Of a stretch of DNA of 64,000 nt, positions 48,001 to 63,000 are shown in pieces (the stretch's first letter is position 1; every line of letters starts with the position of its first letter). Both the position numbers and the translations under genes were made by a program. The stretch is from Blastomussa wellsi. Taxonomy: Eukaryota; Cnidaria; Anthozoa; Scleractinia; Plerogyridae. The stretch is taken from assembly GCA_947652115.1 (NCBI GenBank), contig OX393563.1, forward strand, positions 5,857,659 to 5,921,658. Reading direction: 5' to 3'. The notes beneath the pieces were generated by a model that saw only the letters and a program-made list of their open reading frames with translations, was not told where the DNA came from and did not search any database.

Positions 48001-51000
48001 CCCACAGTTCCCTTAAAGATTTTCAACGATCACTTGATGAGAACATTTGAAATCCAGTGGAAAATGGGCAAAATGTTGGAAAAGAACTACTAACCTTCGA
48101 CCCTTGATCTCCTCGAGGCCCCATACGCCCTGGTATACCACCTTCGCCCTAACAGAAAACAAAAAAACGTACGCGTGTTAATCAGTAAAAAGCAACAAAA
48201 AGATAATATACTTATCCGCGAATTGTTACAAAGGGAACGAACAAGGACGTTTGGCCTGAAACTCTCATGCACGCTCATCGACTCTCTTGCGCTCTCATCG
48301 ACTCTCATGCACTCTCATCGACTCTCATGCGCTCCCATCGACTCTCATGCACTCTCATCGACTCTCTTGCGCTCTCATCGACTCTCGTGCGCTCTCATCG
48401 ACTCTCATGCACTCTCATCGACTCTCGTGCGCTCTCATCGACTCTCATGCACTCTCATCGACTCTCATGCGCTCCCATCGACTCTCATGCACTCTCATCG
48501 ACTCTCGTGCACTCTCATCGACTCTCATGCACTCCCATCGACTCTCATGCACTCTCTCATGCACACTTGACTTTGAACGCGCTCACATTTTTCATGGAGT
48601 CGATGAGAGTTTTCTCTTGTTTGGCCCGACTTGATGATAGTCGGTGAGAGCTGACGAAACCTCTCATGAGAGTCAGCTCTCACCCTCGTTTGGCCCCGAC
48701 GGTTATCAAGCAATGTTCAAGTTGAGATGTCTGACCTGATCAGTGATTACTCTTGCACAAATGAAGTGAAGGGAAAAGTAAAGTTTATGCATATCTGCAT
48801 AAAGTCGAACCTCCCTGTGCGCCATGCGATCACCTCTCTAAGGCGAATTTCTTTAGAAAGCGACTACTTTTCCAAAATACAAAACATTTCCCAACCAAAC
48901 ACTGTAGACGGAATGCTCGAATGTCACTAACTTTACCTTTAAACCACTTCCTCCTTTGCTTCCTGTTTTGCCTGGTGGTCCTGGTGCTCCCTTTGAAACA
49001 TAAACAACAATATTTGATGTTCTGTAAAGCCCAGCTCAGACGTCGTGTTTCTTCCGTGCTGAACTTAATTTGGTTCGACTGTAGCACGACAGAAACACGA
49101 CTGTGATTCAGACGTCGTGCCAGAGTCGTACCAAATTCAGAATTTACTGAATCAATGTGACAATTATATTACAGAGTTCGTACTATTTTGAGATTTTGAA
49201 AGTCCATGACTTTTCATTACCTTTTCAATGAGTTCTCCACGTTTTCCATGACCTAAATTTGACCATTAAATTTTTTCTTGGAAATCATCTTTCATTTTGA
49301 ATACATTTACACATTTGTTTTTTCGAGAAAAAAATTATTTTGTACATAATTTTCCATAACCCACACTTAAATTCCATGACTTTCCAGGCCTGGAAAATGA
49401 AATTCTAAAATTCCATGACTTTCCAGGTTTTCCATGACCAGTACTGGAATTAACATAATTTAATATAACTAATCAATTTTGTTTCGGTACGGCAGAAGCA
49501 CGCCGTTTTGATCGCTGCCGTGTCAGAGTCGTGTAGCACGGCAGAGCCTTCTGTCATGCCTAACTTAATTCAAAAGTTAGAAGCACAACGTCTGAACTGG
49601 GCCTAACACAGTAACATTAAAAAACAATCGCACATAGATATCTGATCTCCTGATTATGTCATATTTCTTATTTGACTACTGATGAATCGCATGTCGACAC
49701 ATGATCGACACAGAGAGATGACACCCACTCCAAGAGTTGAACACGACATACGTTTTCTGAAGTATTGCCTAACTTCCAGTTAATTAACAGCAGCATTTGG
49801 AAAGCACTACAGGGTAAATCGGTGGCCTAATGGTTAGTGCACTGGACTCCGGATCGGACGGTCTGGGTTCGAGACCTGGCTGGGGCACTGCATTGTGTTC
49901 CTGGGCAACACAGTTTACTCTCACAGTGCCTCTATCCACCCAGGATATCCACAAATGGGTACCGGCGAATTTAATGCTGGGGGTAACCCTGCGATGGATT
50001 AGCATCCCATATATATGGATTAGCATCCCAAATATTCTCTGTCGCTATGGAAACTGGTATAAGCTCCTGCCTGATGGGCCACTAGGCTCGTATGCAGCCT
50101 TTTTTACAGGGTAAATCGAAACTGCAGCACCCTGTTAGTACCCTCAACAGTTCGTACCAATTGCACACAGTTCCCAAAAGTGATAGCTTGAGGATGATTA
50201 CTTACAAATGGTCCTTGACTCCCCGGTGGACCTTTCTGGCCACGCAAGCCATCATCTCCCTGTTGGAATTTAGACACAACGAAATTTTCACCAAATTGAG
50301 TGAATTGCAAAATAACCACTTTAAACAGTCAAGTAACATTTCAATAACGCAGTAAATACAACAGAAAAAGTTTAAAACGAACTACGGGTTTTTCAAAAAG
50401 GTTAGGCTGAACAGTGTTCAAAGTTAATTTCGTTTGTGTACAAGTTTCACATCACGCGCCCAGGAGACATTTGGTTGAAATGAAGCTATGGTTCGGCTAT
50501 TTGGGTCCGTAGAAGTAATTTCGTCGCTAACATAAAAAATTTCATTTAGAACAAACACTCTCATTTATAACATATACTCACAAACCTCTTCGCCAGTGGT
50601 CCCTACTAGGCCTGGGAAACCTTGGGCTCCATTCTCACCCTGAAAGAAAACATGTCACGTATCTTTGTGACTTGGCTATGCCACTGCACATTACATTTGT
50701 TAGAGCGGATTTCAAAGAGCGTCGTAAAACCAAAACCAAAGTAATGACTTTGGTCAATAACAAAGGACGGAGACAGCCCAGTGATCCAATCAAAAGTCGA
50801 AATAATTAAACGTATCCTACAAACGCGCTAGAAAACATGCTCGCGCGAGTCACGATTGGTTTTGGTTTTACTCCTGATTGGTTGAAAAAGTGGCGCGAAT
50901 TTTTTAAACCAATCACAAAGCGAGGTAATGCAAAACCAAAGTAAACGAAAAATTACTTTCGACACTGAAGTGAAAACCGCTCGATGAAATCTCGTCAGTA

Positions 51001-54000
51001 GTGAAAACGTACAGTTTCTGAAGATTTCCAAGGTTTGCCGGAGACTTTCCAGGAAGACACGAAGGTGTTTCGACTGTACACCAATAAATTGAAGTACGGT
51101 GAAAGGGTCATGGTATCAAACGTGAAGGTATTGATATCATCACACATAAAATTATCGTAATTTTACGTGTGTTCAATTGCTGGTTTTCTCAGGGGCGGAA
51201 AATCCTTATAAAGCACTGCAGTTTATGTAATAAATAGTCGTATTATATATTTTTTTAAGATGGGAGTCAGCTTCATATGAGGATTAGATTCTTTTCTATT
51301 GGCACGCTAGACTGTTCACAGTCCGCTATTTTTTCGCATTTTTCCTCGATCGGCGAACGCGGTGAATGAATCGCGAGAGAACTGGACTCCGGCGCAAAAC
51401 GTGAAGCACGCTTTCTTTTGCGTTGAAAAAATGGAGCGGCTGTGAACAGTCTATTGACACCCTATTTGCACCCAATTTTACTTTTTATGCAAATAAAGTT
51501 GTTATAAATGAACAATGTTTGTGGACACCATTATAACTAACCTGGTCTCCTTCAGTGCCTGCCAGGCCAGGAGCACCCAATGCACCAGCTGGACCCTACG
51601 ATCATGGATCTATAGTCAATATTGACAGTTACAGTATTACAACACTTGTTTGATAACTCATAAATTATGCAAATTCTATACAGATTTTAGAACTCAACTG
51701 CTTCTGGCACAAAACAGACAATTATCTACATGTAGTAGGGTTGCACAATACGAATCGACTCTAAAAAAACGGACATCTGTAAAACGGACATCTCAATAAG
51801 ATGGAGAACTGCCATTGGTACTTGCGGGCCGTTTGCCAGAAATTTTACTGAATCTGAACTCTCTATAAGCCACACACCTTTCTAATATTGACGGTTGCCG
51901 CCGGTCGCGATGTTGTCTGTCTTAGGGAGTAATCTAAAACATGGCAAGTTCTGCCACATGCGCACTTGTCCAGTGCCATGAAATATTTTTCTTTTACCTG
52001 AGGTCCAGCCAAGCCCATATCACCTTGTAATCCCACAGAACCTATTTCACCCTGCAAAATAATGCCAAAAATACGATATTTCAATTTTCATTTTTTCTCC
52101 CAAAACGTAAACTGTATTCCGCAGAGAAAAGTGTCTTGCCCAAGAAACGGCCGGGGCTCGCGGCCGGCGCTCGAATCCGGACCGTTCGATCCTGAATCCA
52201 GCGAACTAATTGTTTTGTTCCACAAACAAATAGCAAAGTGAGTCCCTTCAACCAACAACAGGACTCCATGCACGAAATTATAAATAGAATTGTTAATTTC
52301 CCACCACGAGTTGTATTTGTTACCCAAAGAAAGCATCAAATGCACCTAGTTTACGACCTCGCTAAACAGAGTCTGCCACAACCCAGTGGTTAAGGCGCCT
52401 AACTGGTATCTGGAAGGTCATGGCTTCAGTTCCCGATGGGGACTTGACTTGAGACTGACAAGTATTGTAACTTACTGGGTCTCCCATTGGTCCTACTTCT
52501 CCTTCGCCTCCGCGTGGACCCTGCCAACGAAACATAAATTCTTTGTCGAATTATTTCTGGCAGAGAAGCTATAATCTGTCATGAGTAGTAGTAATTAGTA
52601 GAATACTTTTAACATTTCCCTATTTAAGTTGCCCTCGTTCTCGTCAGATCAATTTTACCGGCATAGTGGGAAACGGTGACAAGGGAGATGGCGATTGGTG
52701 TATAATAATTAATGAGGCCATCCTGCCTACATAAAGCATAAGAACACATTTATATTTTTAAACACCCTTTATGTTCTCAGTTTTAGTTATTTATACCACT
52801 CTAGATATTGTACGGGGGTGACAGCTCTAATAAACGCTGTTTGAGCAGTACCGTGTGTAAACAAAAGTCCACCCGAAGATCTGGGATATCGTCCCGAATA
52901 TATGGGAGAAATTGCCCCCAAAATCTCAAAATTCCCAAAGTTTTAACTTCATTACTTCGTGTTTCCCGGAACATTTTCCAAGTCTCCCGATTCCCGCAAA
53001 AAATCTTCAGATTTCCAGAAGAATTTTGTTTTTCTCCAGAAACAGCCCTTCTTAGGGTTGAACCCCCCAGTATATCGTGTTTTAAGATCTTGTACTTTGA
53101 TCTGTTTATTATTCTTGTACCGTAATGATTCGATTTAGCGCCCTGGGCGCTAATTTACTTTTGGTACCTCAAGGGAGGGCGCTTATTTGAGACAGGGCGC
53201 TTATTTCTTTTTTGAGAAACAACCGAATGTTCAAAACAAAACTTTACTGTAATACAGTATTTGTTAAAAAAGGGAAAATGTGAAGAAGAGGTCACTCGTT
53301 TGAAAGAACTATGCACTCACATGGACATAATACTTGAGAAACTCAGACGAAGACCACTGTTTTTGTAATGCGGCATTACGTATGTGAGCAATTAAAGGAA
53401 GATGAACCAAAGCTGACACATTCTCTTGAGGACGCTGTAGTTTTCTAATATTACAATAGGGGCGCTTATTAGAATGGGGCGCTAATTGAAATAGGGCGCT
53501 TATCAATAAAAACACATTCGAAGGGGGGGGGGGGGCTTATTCGAAAGGGGGCACTTATTGGAAGGAGGGCGCTAAATCAAATCATTACGGTATTATGAAA
53601 TCTTACAAGACAAGAAATGATTATTGCAATAAGACAACAGAAACCTGGAAAGGAGTCCCAAAACTTTATGGATTTGCAAGTCGGACTCTTCTCTTTCTTT
53701 TCTCCTAGGAAAGAGAAGTGAAGACAAGTTAAGTATTAAGAAAGACAGATCCAAGAGGAGAAAAGAAGAGAAGAGTCCGATGCCTCGTTACAAGAGCTGC
53801 CACAGTTAGTTCCTGGAACGATCTACGAAATTTCGAAGAACAACAAAAAGTAAAAAAGGACCAGTTGTTATTACAATACGTAACCAGAATATGGAGAAAT
53901 GCCATTCCTTTTATAATGTCTGTGTGGCAGCTAACATGTAAAAGAGGCGTTACTTTTGCAACGACTTCTCAATGCGTTACCAGGCAAAAGTAACCACTCG

Positions 54001-57000
54001 GAGCATAGAATAAGCAGAGAATAAGGAAAGCAAGGTTTAAATGTTACAAGTTAGAAAGCTGACAGAGAAAGTACGTAAGATAAAATCCCCTATAAGAAGA
54101 ACTGCCACAATGGCTGGTGTTAAGAAAAAGAGGAGATCGCATGTCTCTGAAGTGGTGAATAGGGTGTGATCTCAAGCAGAATATTCTGAAGAAGACAAAA
54201 ACCAAAACAAAATTAAATAATTTTGTTTTATCAACTAGGTTGATAATGTGAATTGGCCACCGTTTCGAGCGTTAGCCCTTCGTCGGAGCTGATGATGTTT
54301 TCTTACCGAAATTCCGTCATCGCCCTTCAATCCAGGGGGGCCTGTACCACCCTACCAAGTGAAAAAGTAACAGACAGTTTCAACAACAAACAAAATATTT
54401 AATATAAAATAGATTTAACGACGGTGCCTCCTTTTGTCACTGCGCACATGTTCTATGCATCACGCAACGCATCAATCGCACTAGACGCACGCGCTTGTTG
54501 AATTTGCCCACTCAAATTGACGAATTCAACTATGCGACCAAGGGCACAACTAAAATGCAAGAAAAAATTCTGTTGCTACGAAATCCAGTTTATAGATGTA
54601 ACAAAAACAGGAACAGCAGAAAAACGAAATATCAGTAACCACTAACTGCTAACCGATGACAACTACTCGATTTAACAGTTGAAAACAAATCGCAACCGGT
54701 AAACTACTAACTACTTATGTCGTAGTGCACGCATGAAAATTGAGCAAGACGCAGTTTTTTTTTTGCTGGGGTTGCAATGGGAAAATTGTAACAGACCCCA
54801 AAAGTGATTCCATAGAAACTGAAAAAAACTCTTAAAACTTTTAAAATTGCGTGGTGACCCCTACTTTTTATTTTATAAAATGGAAGTGGTAGCTGTATAG
54901 AACACATGATTAATTTGTCATTTAGTATAAAAGTTGTCTTGGATGTTTTTAGGCCATGCGAGTGAGAGTTGTTAGAGTAAAAAAATAGCTCCAATGTTAT
55001 AATTTTGTTAATAAAAACGTGGATCAAGCAGTTTCAAATATAGTATTTGTCACTTATTTTTAAGATTGTTATATTATTAAAAACCAAATTCAAAGGGAAT
55101 TTGCCAAAAAAATTCATTTCTTTTACATTTTATTTTATAAAATGTCACATCAGCACTTTTTCCAGATTCCAAACCTAATTATCTCGAAACTACCCCCAAT
55201 TTTCTTTGTGGATTTCAATAGCCCTTGGTAAGATCTACTTTTCTTGCATAGTCATCAGCCGGGCAAAATACCTAACTATTAGGAGGCACTGTCCTTAATA
55301 GCTTATTTTAGCATATTTAGTAAAGGATGACAGTTCTACTGTGCATGAAAGGGAACACTTGCGTGTTACTACTACTGCTACAATTAAGTCATTAAACAAA
55401 GCTTAAAAAGCTATCATAACAAATTATGATTATAATTATTCATTTTAACCTGTTTTCCCGGTTCTCCGATTTTGCCACGGTTTCCCTTGGGACCCATTTC
55501 TCCCTGAGGATAAACATCAGTAGATAGGTCAAAAATTAATGTTTTAAAGTAAGGAAGAAGCAACCATCTAGGTAACTGTAAAGTAGTACATTTGCACAAC
55601 ATTACTTGAATTCCTCGTGGCCCAGCCTCTCCAGTTGATCCAAGGCTTCCAACAGGACCCTGTAGATAACAATTTTTATGGCCATGTTACCTTTTATGTT
55701 GGCTATAGGCTTGAACATCAGCTTTAATTTCATATATAGCCAGAAGCGCTGCACAAAGAAATGTAATAACAGAACTGCATACCATCTTGCAAATGGCATG
55801 AAACAAAAATCGGGTTTACCTCGGTGTACGAAATCTGTTTTAAAGCTATTATTACCTGCGCTATATGTCTTTAAGGTTTTATTTTGTGTTCTTGGTCGTC
55901 CTTTGTTTTACGTCACCGGTAAGGTTCATAGGTGGTTACACCAAGGATGAGCTCAAAAATGTTGCTAAAAATTCTGTCATATTGTATACTGTAAGATTTC
56001 ATACTGTGTGTATCCAATATTAAGACTTTCTTACATCTTCTCCTTTTGGGCCATGTGGTCCCTGGCCACCGGGTTTCCCAACAATGCCCTACATCAGATA
56101 AAGAATAAGTGCTTCATGAAGTAAAAGTAAAACTATACTGTGATTGAAATATTATGAAATGCACATATGCACATTCACACAATCTGTTCACTCACCATAG
56201 ATCCAGGTTTTCCCGTCTCGCCATGTGTACCATTGGGTCCACGAAAACCCTGAAAGTAAACAAGCAAATTGTTTGTCATATTGTAACAGACATGCAGCTG
56301 TTTCATCATAACACATGGCAGAGAACTCATATTCCTTGCTGCTAAACGATTTTGACCAACTTGCAGGACTTGAACAAGTGCCGTTTAGTCCACTTGGACA
56401 AGTAACGTTTGCGTTTCGCTTCTCATGATTCTCACCTAGCTGGCGCGATGGAAGCCGAAGTCATCAGCCGACTAAGTCACACAAACATTATTCAACTACG
56501 ACGTGCAACTAACACATGCAAGCAAAGTTTCAGAGCTGATTGTTGTAATTCAAATCCAATCCAAATCTACTAAACAGACTCATTTGAACGAAAAACAAAG
56601 AAATGCCAAAATTGAATACCGCAGGTCCTCTTGGCCCAGGACTGCCGACAGCACCTTCAGCGCCTGGCGGTCCCTAATGAAGTAAAAAGTGCAATTATGA
56701 TTCTAAGTAATTATGTGATTATGATTATGAATCAAAGCAGTCTTTCCACAAAATAACTGAATTTTTCAGGGTGAATACTCTACATATTACTCAGTAAATT
56801 ACTTCAAAGAGTGAGAAGAAAATAATCAGAAGTTGTTATATATGCGTAAAATTTCAAGGGCTATTTCACATGCTTCAGGTTAAAAGACTTTAGGCTTTAG
56901 GATCTTTTCCTTAGGTGACATCACACAAAATACTATGATCATACCGGCATCCCCTGTAATCCAGGCTCTCCAATCCTTCCCGATGATCCCTAAAGGTAAA

Positions 57001-60000
57001 AATGCACACATACACGTGTAAGGTGCATAAGTGAAATAAACGTTGACATGATTGTTTGTCAGCAGTTCTCTGTGCCACACGAAACCGCCGTTTCATAATC
57101 TAAGGATTAATTTGTAGGTCATAAGGTAAGAACATTTTCAACTCTGACATCAATATCACAACTACAGCAAGAAGAAGCAATGTCAAACTGAAAATATCTC
57201 GCCTTTTCTCCATTTAAACCAGCGTAGCCTCTTCCACCTCTTCGTCCCGGGTTTCCCTAGGCAGTACAAAAGGAGCCATAGATATCAACAGTCAATCCTT
57301 CCAGCAGGTCGACACATATCTATTACATTACTCTGGAAAAATACTCTACATATTTCACGGTACTCTCTGGTTAGTGAAACATACTTTTATCCGGGTTCAC
57401 GTACCAGTTTTGTCCTCTATACAGAAAACTAAAATGCCTTGGAAATATATAACATTTCAAGCCACCAACGTTCATGTTTGTCAAAAAGTTGATATGCCAC
57501 AGAAGACTACCACCAATTAATGATAAAATTTTGTTAGCTTTCTAATTTAAGGTTCCATGATATACCATCGAAATTGCCATTACTTGTCAAAGCGATTTAA
57601 TTCATGTGATATTTATATTAGCTAATGGAATAACTGTTTTTAAGGATCGGAATGTATAATTTGTTGTACAAAACGTACAAAAAATAAAGTCAATTTGCAC
57701 ATACTTGAACTCCACGTCTACCACTGAAACCACCACGCCCAATGTCACCCTGAATAACAACAGAGTTTAGTGTTAATTGAGTTCCTAAGTTAAAGTTAAT
57801 AGACTATTTTGAAAAATAACATTCCCTAAAACATTAATGCAAAGATAGACGTGTGCAAGCTGCACCTTGTCTCCTTTGTTCCCTTTGGGGCCATTCTTTC
57901 CAAGCTCTCCAACAGGACCCTAAAATGTGAAAAACAGTTTTAATTATTGATTACAGCTTCTGTGTTTCAACATTTTCTCTACAAAGACCATGGGCAATCA
58001 ATTGACTTTGAAACTGCACGTCCATCAATAATTTTTCAAACAGTACATAAATTATTCAGAAAGAGGTACAATTCAGTAGATACATGCAGTCAACTCTCCA
58101 ATTTATCAGCGAACTTCAGCTGAAGGAAAATAGTCCCTATGAGTGCCATTTACAATTATCAACTGGTTGCTGATTTCCTAATTGTAGCAATATTCTAGCG
58201 TAAAGCAAAAATTAAACACTAAAATTAAACATCCGCAGTTCATATATGAATTATTTCATATGCTTGACGTCATTAAAATTAAAGTCTCAATAACTTACTA
58301 TGCTTCCTTTCTGACCAGGTATTCCAGCTACTCCAGGCTTTCCAGGCATTGCCTAAAAGGACAGACACAGTCTGATGATGTTACAGATTTTAGAGCCATT
58401 ATTTTTGTGTCAGCTCGAAGCACCCTTCAGTTCAATTAGAGGAATTGCCATTACCATTCCCGCCCCCCACTACTATCATCTGACAGCATTACCTGAATGA
58501 CAATACTGTCATCGATTTAAAAATCAAAATGCCTACCTTGTGACCAGGTAATCCTATGGAACCTTGAGATCCTGGATCTCCTGGTGGGCCCTACATAGAA
58601 GAAGTTAACCTGCAATCAGCCATTCTTTTTTTTTGGGGGGGGGGGCAGTAACATATTGTAATGAATACCAGCTGCTCTCGTTTACGCCCCCCTCCCTACC
58701 TAGCTAGTGGAGGATAGACTTGCATACCTTTGATCCTGGAAGACCCTGTGCACCTCTAAATCCTACCAGACCTGGGTTGCCCTTAAGGAAAAAAGCAGAA
58801 ATAAGGCAGACTGAAGAAACTGTTTAAGTTAGAGATTGATTATTGGCAATCGTTGTGACAAGTAGTTTACTGTAATAATAAGTCGAATTTATCAATTGTT
58901 GTCCTCGTCATCACCATCACCATAATTTGTACTCTAATTGTCTATAATATTTGCACACTTTTCAAGTGCTTATGAAATCAACAAGAGGGCTAGTGGCATT
59001 GCTAGCTACCTGATAGCCTTTGTCACCCTGTTCTCCTTTTGGGCCCTGTGGACCTGTGATTCCCTGAAACAAAATAAAAGAGGAAATTATTGAATGACAT
59101 TTTTCATCTTAAATTACTTGCAATTTCCCATGAGAAATTACAAAACCTTGAAATTATCCAACACTTGGTGTTTTTCCACATTCAGTAAAACGGTATTCAA
59201 ATGTGGCATTGCATCACAAAAGTGGCTTTTGAGGCAATAGCAAACAGTTGAAACATAACTGTACAGCTGAGAAAAGTAAGTTATGGAGTATTGGTCAGGA
59301 GTGATAGCAAGACAGGACGACCCTTCAAACTCTACAAAGAAAATCAAACGGTCATAAAGTTAACATAAACCTTGTTATTTGCTGTCTGACACTTTCGCTG
59401 GCAATAGTTACCAACAACTTACAATTTCACATGTGAAATTAACCCTTGAAAGATTTAAAAAGGCGAGACCAGTTAGTTCACCAAGCAGTGGCAAGTTTCA
59501 ACAAATCGCATCACCTGCATCTGACAACTTAATTGCCTGACAGTTAAAGTAAATACCTTTTTCCCTTTCACTCCATAGACTCCACTACTTCCAGAATGAC
59601 CCTGGTAATTAAAACCAACAGCATGGTTACATGCTGAACTGCAACTTCTCTTGCCAATTAAGAAATAGCATCCCAAATAAAACTAAATCTAAAAATGGAC
59701 CATCTAACAAAGCAGTTCTTTCGTGCAGAAATTAACAAGATGGAGCTTAAAATCAAAACACAGTCATCAGCTATATAAATAAACATTAGCACACATTGTT
59801 GTCACGATACATTTAAGGACTTTGACATTTTTGGTTTGGTGTATCTCAGATATGAGAGGGTAACTTTAAAGATAATCTATAACTATTTTTCTAACCTTAG
59901 CTCCTCTTTTACCACGGCTTCCTTCTGGTCCTCGCTGCCCACGATCTCCCTACCATATTGATCAACAGAAGAAGATGTTTTGTCTCCATCAGCAGTTGAT

Positions 60001-63000
60001 TATGCATTTGTAAATTTGAATTAAATAGCTCCCACTGAAACAGAAACCTCTGAGGCTTCAGTTAGCAAACGTTTAGTTCCAGCTGCAATAGGTAAAGTGT
60101 ATTCAAAACATGTTTACCCAATAGCTCTGTCATAAAACACTTGCCTCATGTCCTTGAAATCCCCTAGAACCAGGGGCTCCTTGAACTCCCTTAGCAAAAA
60201 AATTCCATAATTTAGTAAGAATATCGTCAGTCGAGTAGCTAGTAGGAACAGGAAAACTACAGTAATTGCTTGTAATATTAGTAATCAACAAAGTAAGTGG
60301 TTAAATGGTCCCCATGAAAGGTATTCCCTCTGTCTAATAATGCTGTGTATCCTCTCAAGTTCAACATATGAAACTCTGAAAGGTGAAAGGTATGTTATGA
60401 AAACCAAAAGGCATACAAGAAATTGGCCACGACAAATGGTAAGTATGTAGTAGAATGAAGTATGAAGTATGTCCCAGGTTGGATTTGGAACCAAATTTAA
60501 CTGAGTATACCACAGGGCTATGCATACAACCAAGTATGTCAAACTCCCATCCTTGTTGTATCATTTAGCTTTTGATAATCAATACAGAAATGACTGCATC
60601 TACTTGTCTTGTTTACAGGCACAATTTTTGTAAGTCTAGGCTAACAGGAACTGTAATTATCATGTTAATTCATCTACTTGATAGCTAAACATGTTCTTTT
60701 TTGAGAATGCTAGCTAGAGCACTTTTAACAAGCCATAAGGCATCCAAGCTACTTTACCTCTTGCCCTTACAGAAATCAAACAAATTCTTATTAAATGAAT
60801 TAGTGTTTTCATGCACCATATTAAGCAGTCATTATATTACATCTTTAAACGAGAGCAATAATTTCTTATAGTCAGCTTTGGCTGATTAACATGCAAACCT
60901 TGACCATTCCTGCTGCCATGCTTATATTAATTTTTTACAAAGTAACAATATTTAGAGAGGCAGCCGCATCACAAATAAAAACAACCCATTTAGAGAGGAA
61001 GCCACATAAGCTCTGGCTGCTTTTAATGCACGTCCGCTATCCATGTTGGATTGGAATTTGGAAGTGCCGGTTTTTGAGGATTGAAGAAATCCAGAGAACA
61101 CAGAGAAAAACCCTCGGAGCAATTAGATACTTACAGGGTTTCCTGATGCTCCTACCAGTCCCATTTGTCCACCGGAGCCCTGAAAACCCTGTTTATAGAC
61201 AAGGAAGTACCACTCTCAAGATTGAACAAACATTCATGTTAAAAATTTGTTCAAGACAATCACAATTGATAAAGGGTAAATACAAGACCGAGTAAGTGCA
61301 TTGTGGCTGTTAATGTATGCAGAATTACAACTAGGGCAGGTGAATTGATATACAACATTTGATTTGCTTAATGGCAGCAATTTGTCTCAACAAAATATGC
61401 CAAAGGTTAGAAAAGACAAATTACTGAATACATTTAAACATCCTGGTTTAAAGAAAACAAACTTCATGAAAACAGAATGTGTTCTTCTTGCCTTACCAAT
61501 ATGCATGTTTTATCACTGACAATATCAAACAGACAGAGAACTCTACAGCTGTATATATAATAACAAACACGGAGCAAACAATTGTTGTCCAGACTTACTT
61601 GGGGTCCTGGATCACCAAGTTTGCCAGCCAAGCCAGATGCACCCTACAATGCGCATTGATATAGTTGATAACACATGTAAGTCAAAGCATTTTCCTGTCA
61701 CATCTGCAAACACTTACAGTGCCATGCACTGTACCATTGCAACTTGAAAAAGTTTTTGATTCAATTTTGATAACTTTTTGCTGGCTTCTACTTGAACCGG
61801 CCAAAACATGGGTGTCAAGGGTGGAGATATTAAATTGTTAAAGTTACCATTCATTCTTATAGGACTTTCCCACATCTCAAAATGCAAATGAACAGCAAGT
61901 TGTCGCATTTTGATTTGGCATTTGAAGTGGAAGCCAACAGAAGTTGTCAAAAAAACTTGTGTGAAACTAATCAAAAGTTTCCTTGGTGGCAATGGCAATG
62001 AGAAGAAAGCAGCATTATTTTGTATTTCTAGCACAAGACTGAAATTATAGCATTTTGACTGGATTTTTCAAGAACAGCCTTTCAGATGATGCATAAATAC
62101 ATTTTAATGTGGACATTTGGGACAACTTCATGCTAAAAACATCCCTGATTAGACTTACCGGAGCACCTTCAACCCCTGGTAGTCCAGCCATGCCTGGTTC
62201 ACCTGCATCACCCTATAAGCAGCACAAATTCAAAATATTCAAGCATTACGCAATATATCAAACACGGCAGACAGTGTACAAAGATTACTTCATTCATGGT
62301 GACAAAAGCCCCTTTAATACGCCTAGCCAGTGCCTGTTTGCAGCCTAACTAAACTCAAACAGAAATTGAAGAATGATCATTGCAGTTAATTTCCAATTTA
62401 AGCAATTGGAAAGAAGATCGAAGCTTCAAAAAACCAGGGCTTCAACTGGATTCAAACCCGTGACCTAAATGATACTGGTGCAATGCTCTACCAACTGAGC
62501 TATGAAGCCACACATTGGGAGCGAGGTCAATTTATTGAGATTACACCTTCCTGAATGCTCTTTGGAGCAAACGTCACCTGTTATCTTAAGGTGACAAACA
62601 TTCAAGCATTTCTCTGTAATTTCTGCACAATGCTATCAATGCCAAAAACCTTGCAAGATGTTGAATCATTCACTCAATCAATGATAATTAAATTAATAAT
62701 CATGTTACAAACTGAACTACCCAAGACACAGTTAAACAATGTGGCTTTAGTGACATGGAGGGTATCTTTTTCTAACGGGGGAGGGGGGTGGGGTAGCTTA
62801 ACAAATTTCTTCCTCTCAAAAGGGGTGGCTCATTAAGGGAGAGTGGCTTAATATATAGGAAATTTATGGTATTCTTCCAGTGTGCATTACTGTAACAGTT
62901 TGACTTTTGTAGTGCGAAATCTGACCTACCAATGGTCCTGGAAATCCCTTCGGACCTTTTCTACCGTGAAGGCCCTGAAAATTCAGATTCACTCATAACT

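Noticed and set aside
48261..48555. CRISPR-like array
   Set aside because: The repeats are contiguous without spacers and the DNA is an animal nuclear locus; this is a minisatellite.
48175..48647. Three overlapping plus-strand frames of 115-131 codons
   Set aside because: They are produced by the stop-free 20-bp minisatellite read in each phase; I see nothing to suggest a real protein.
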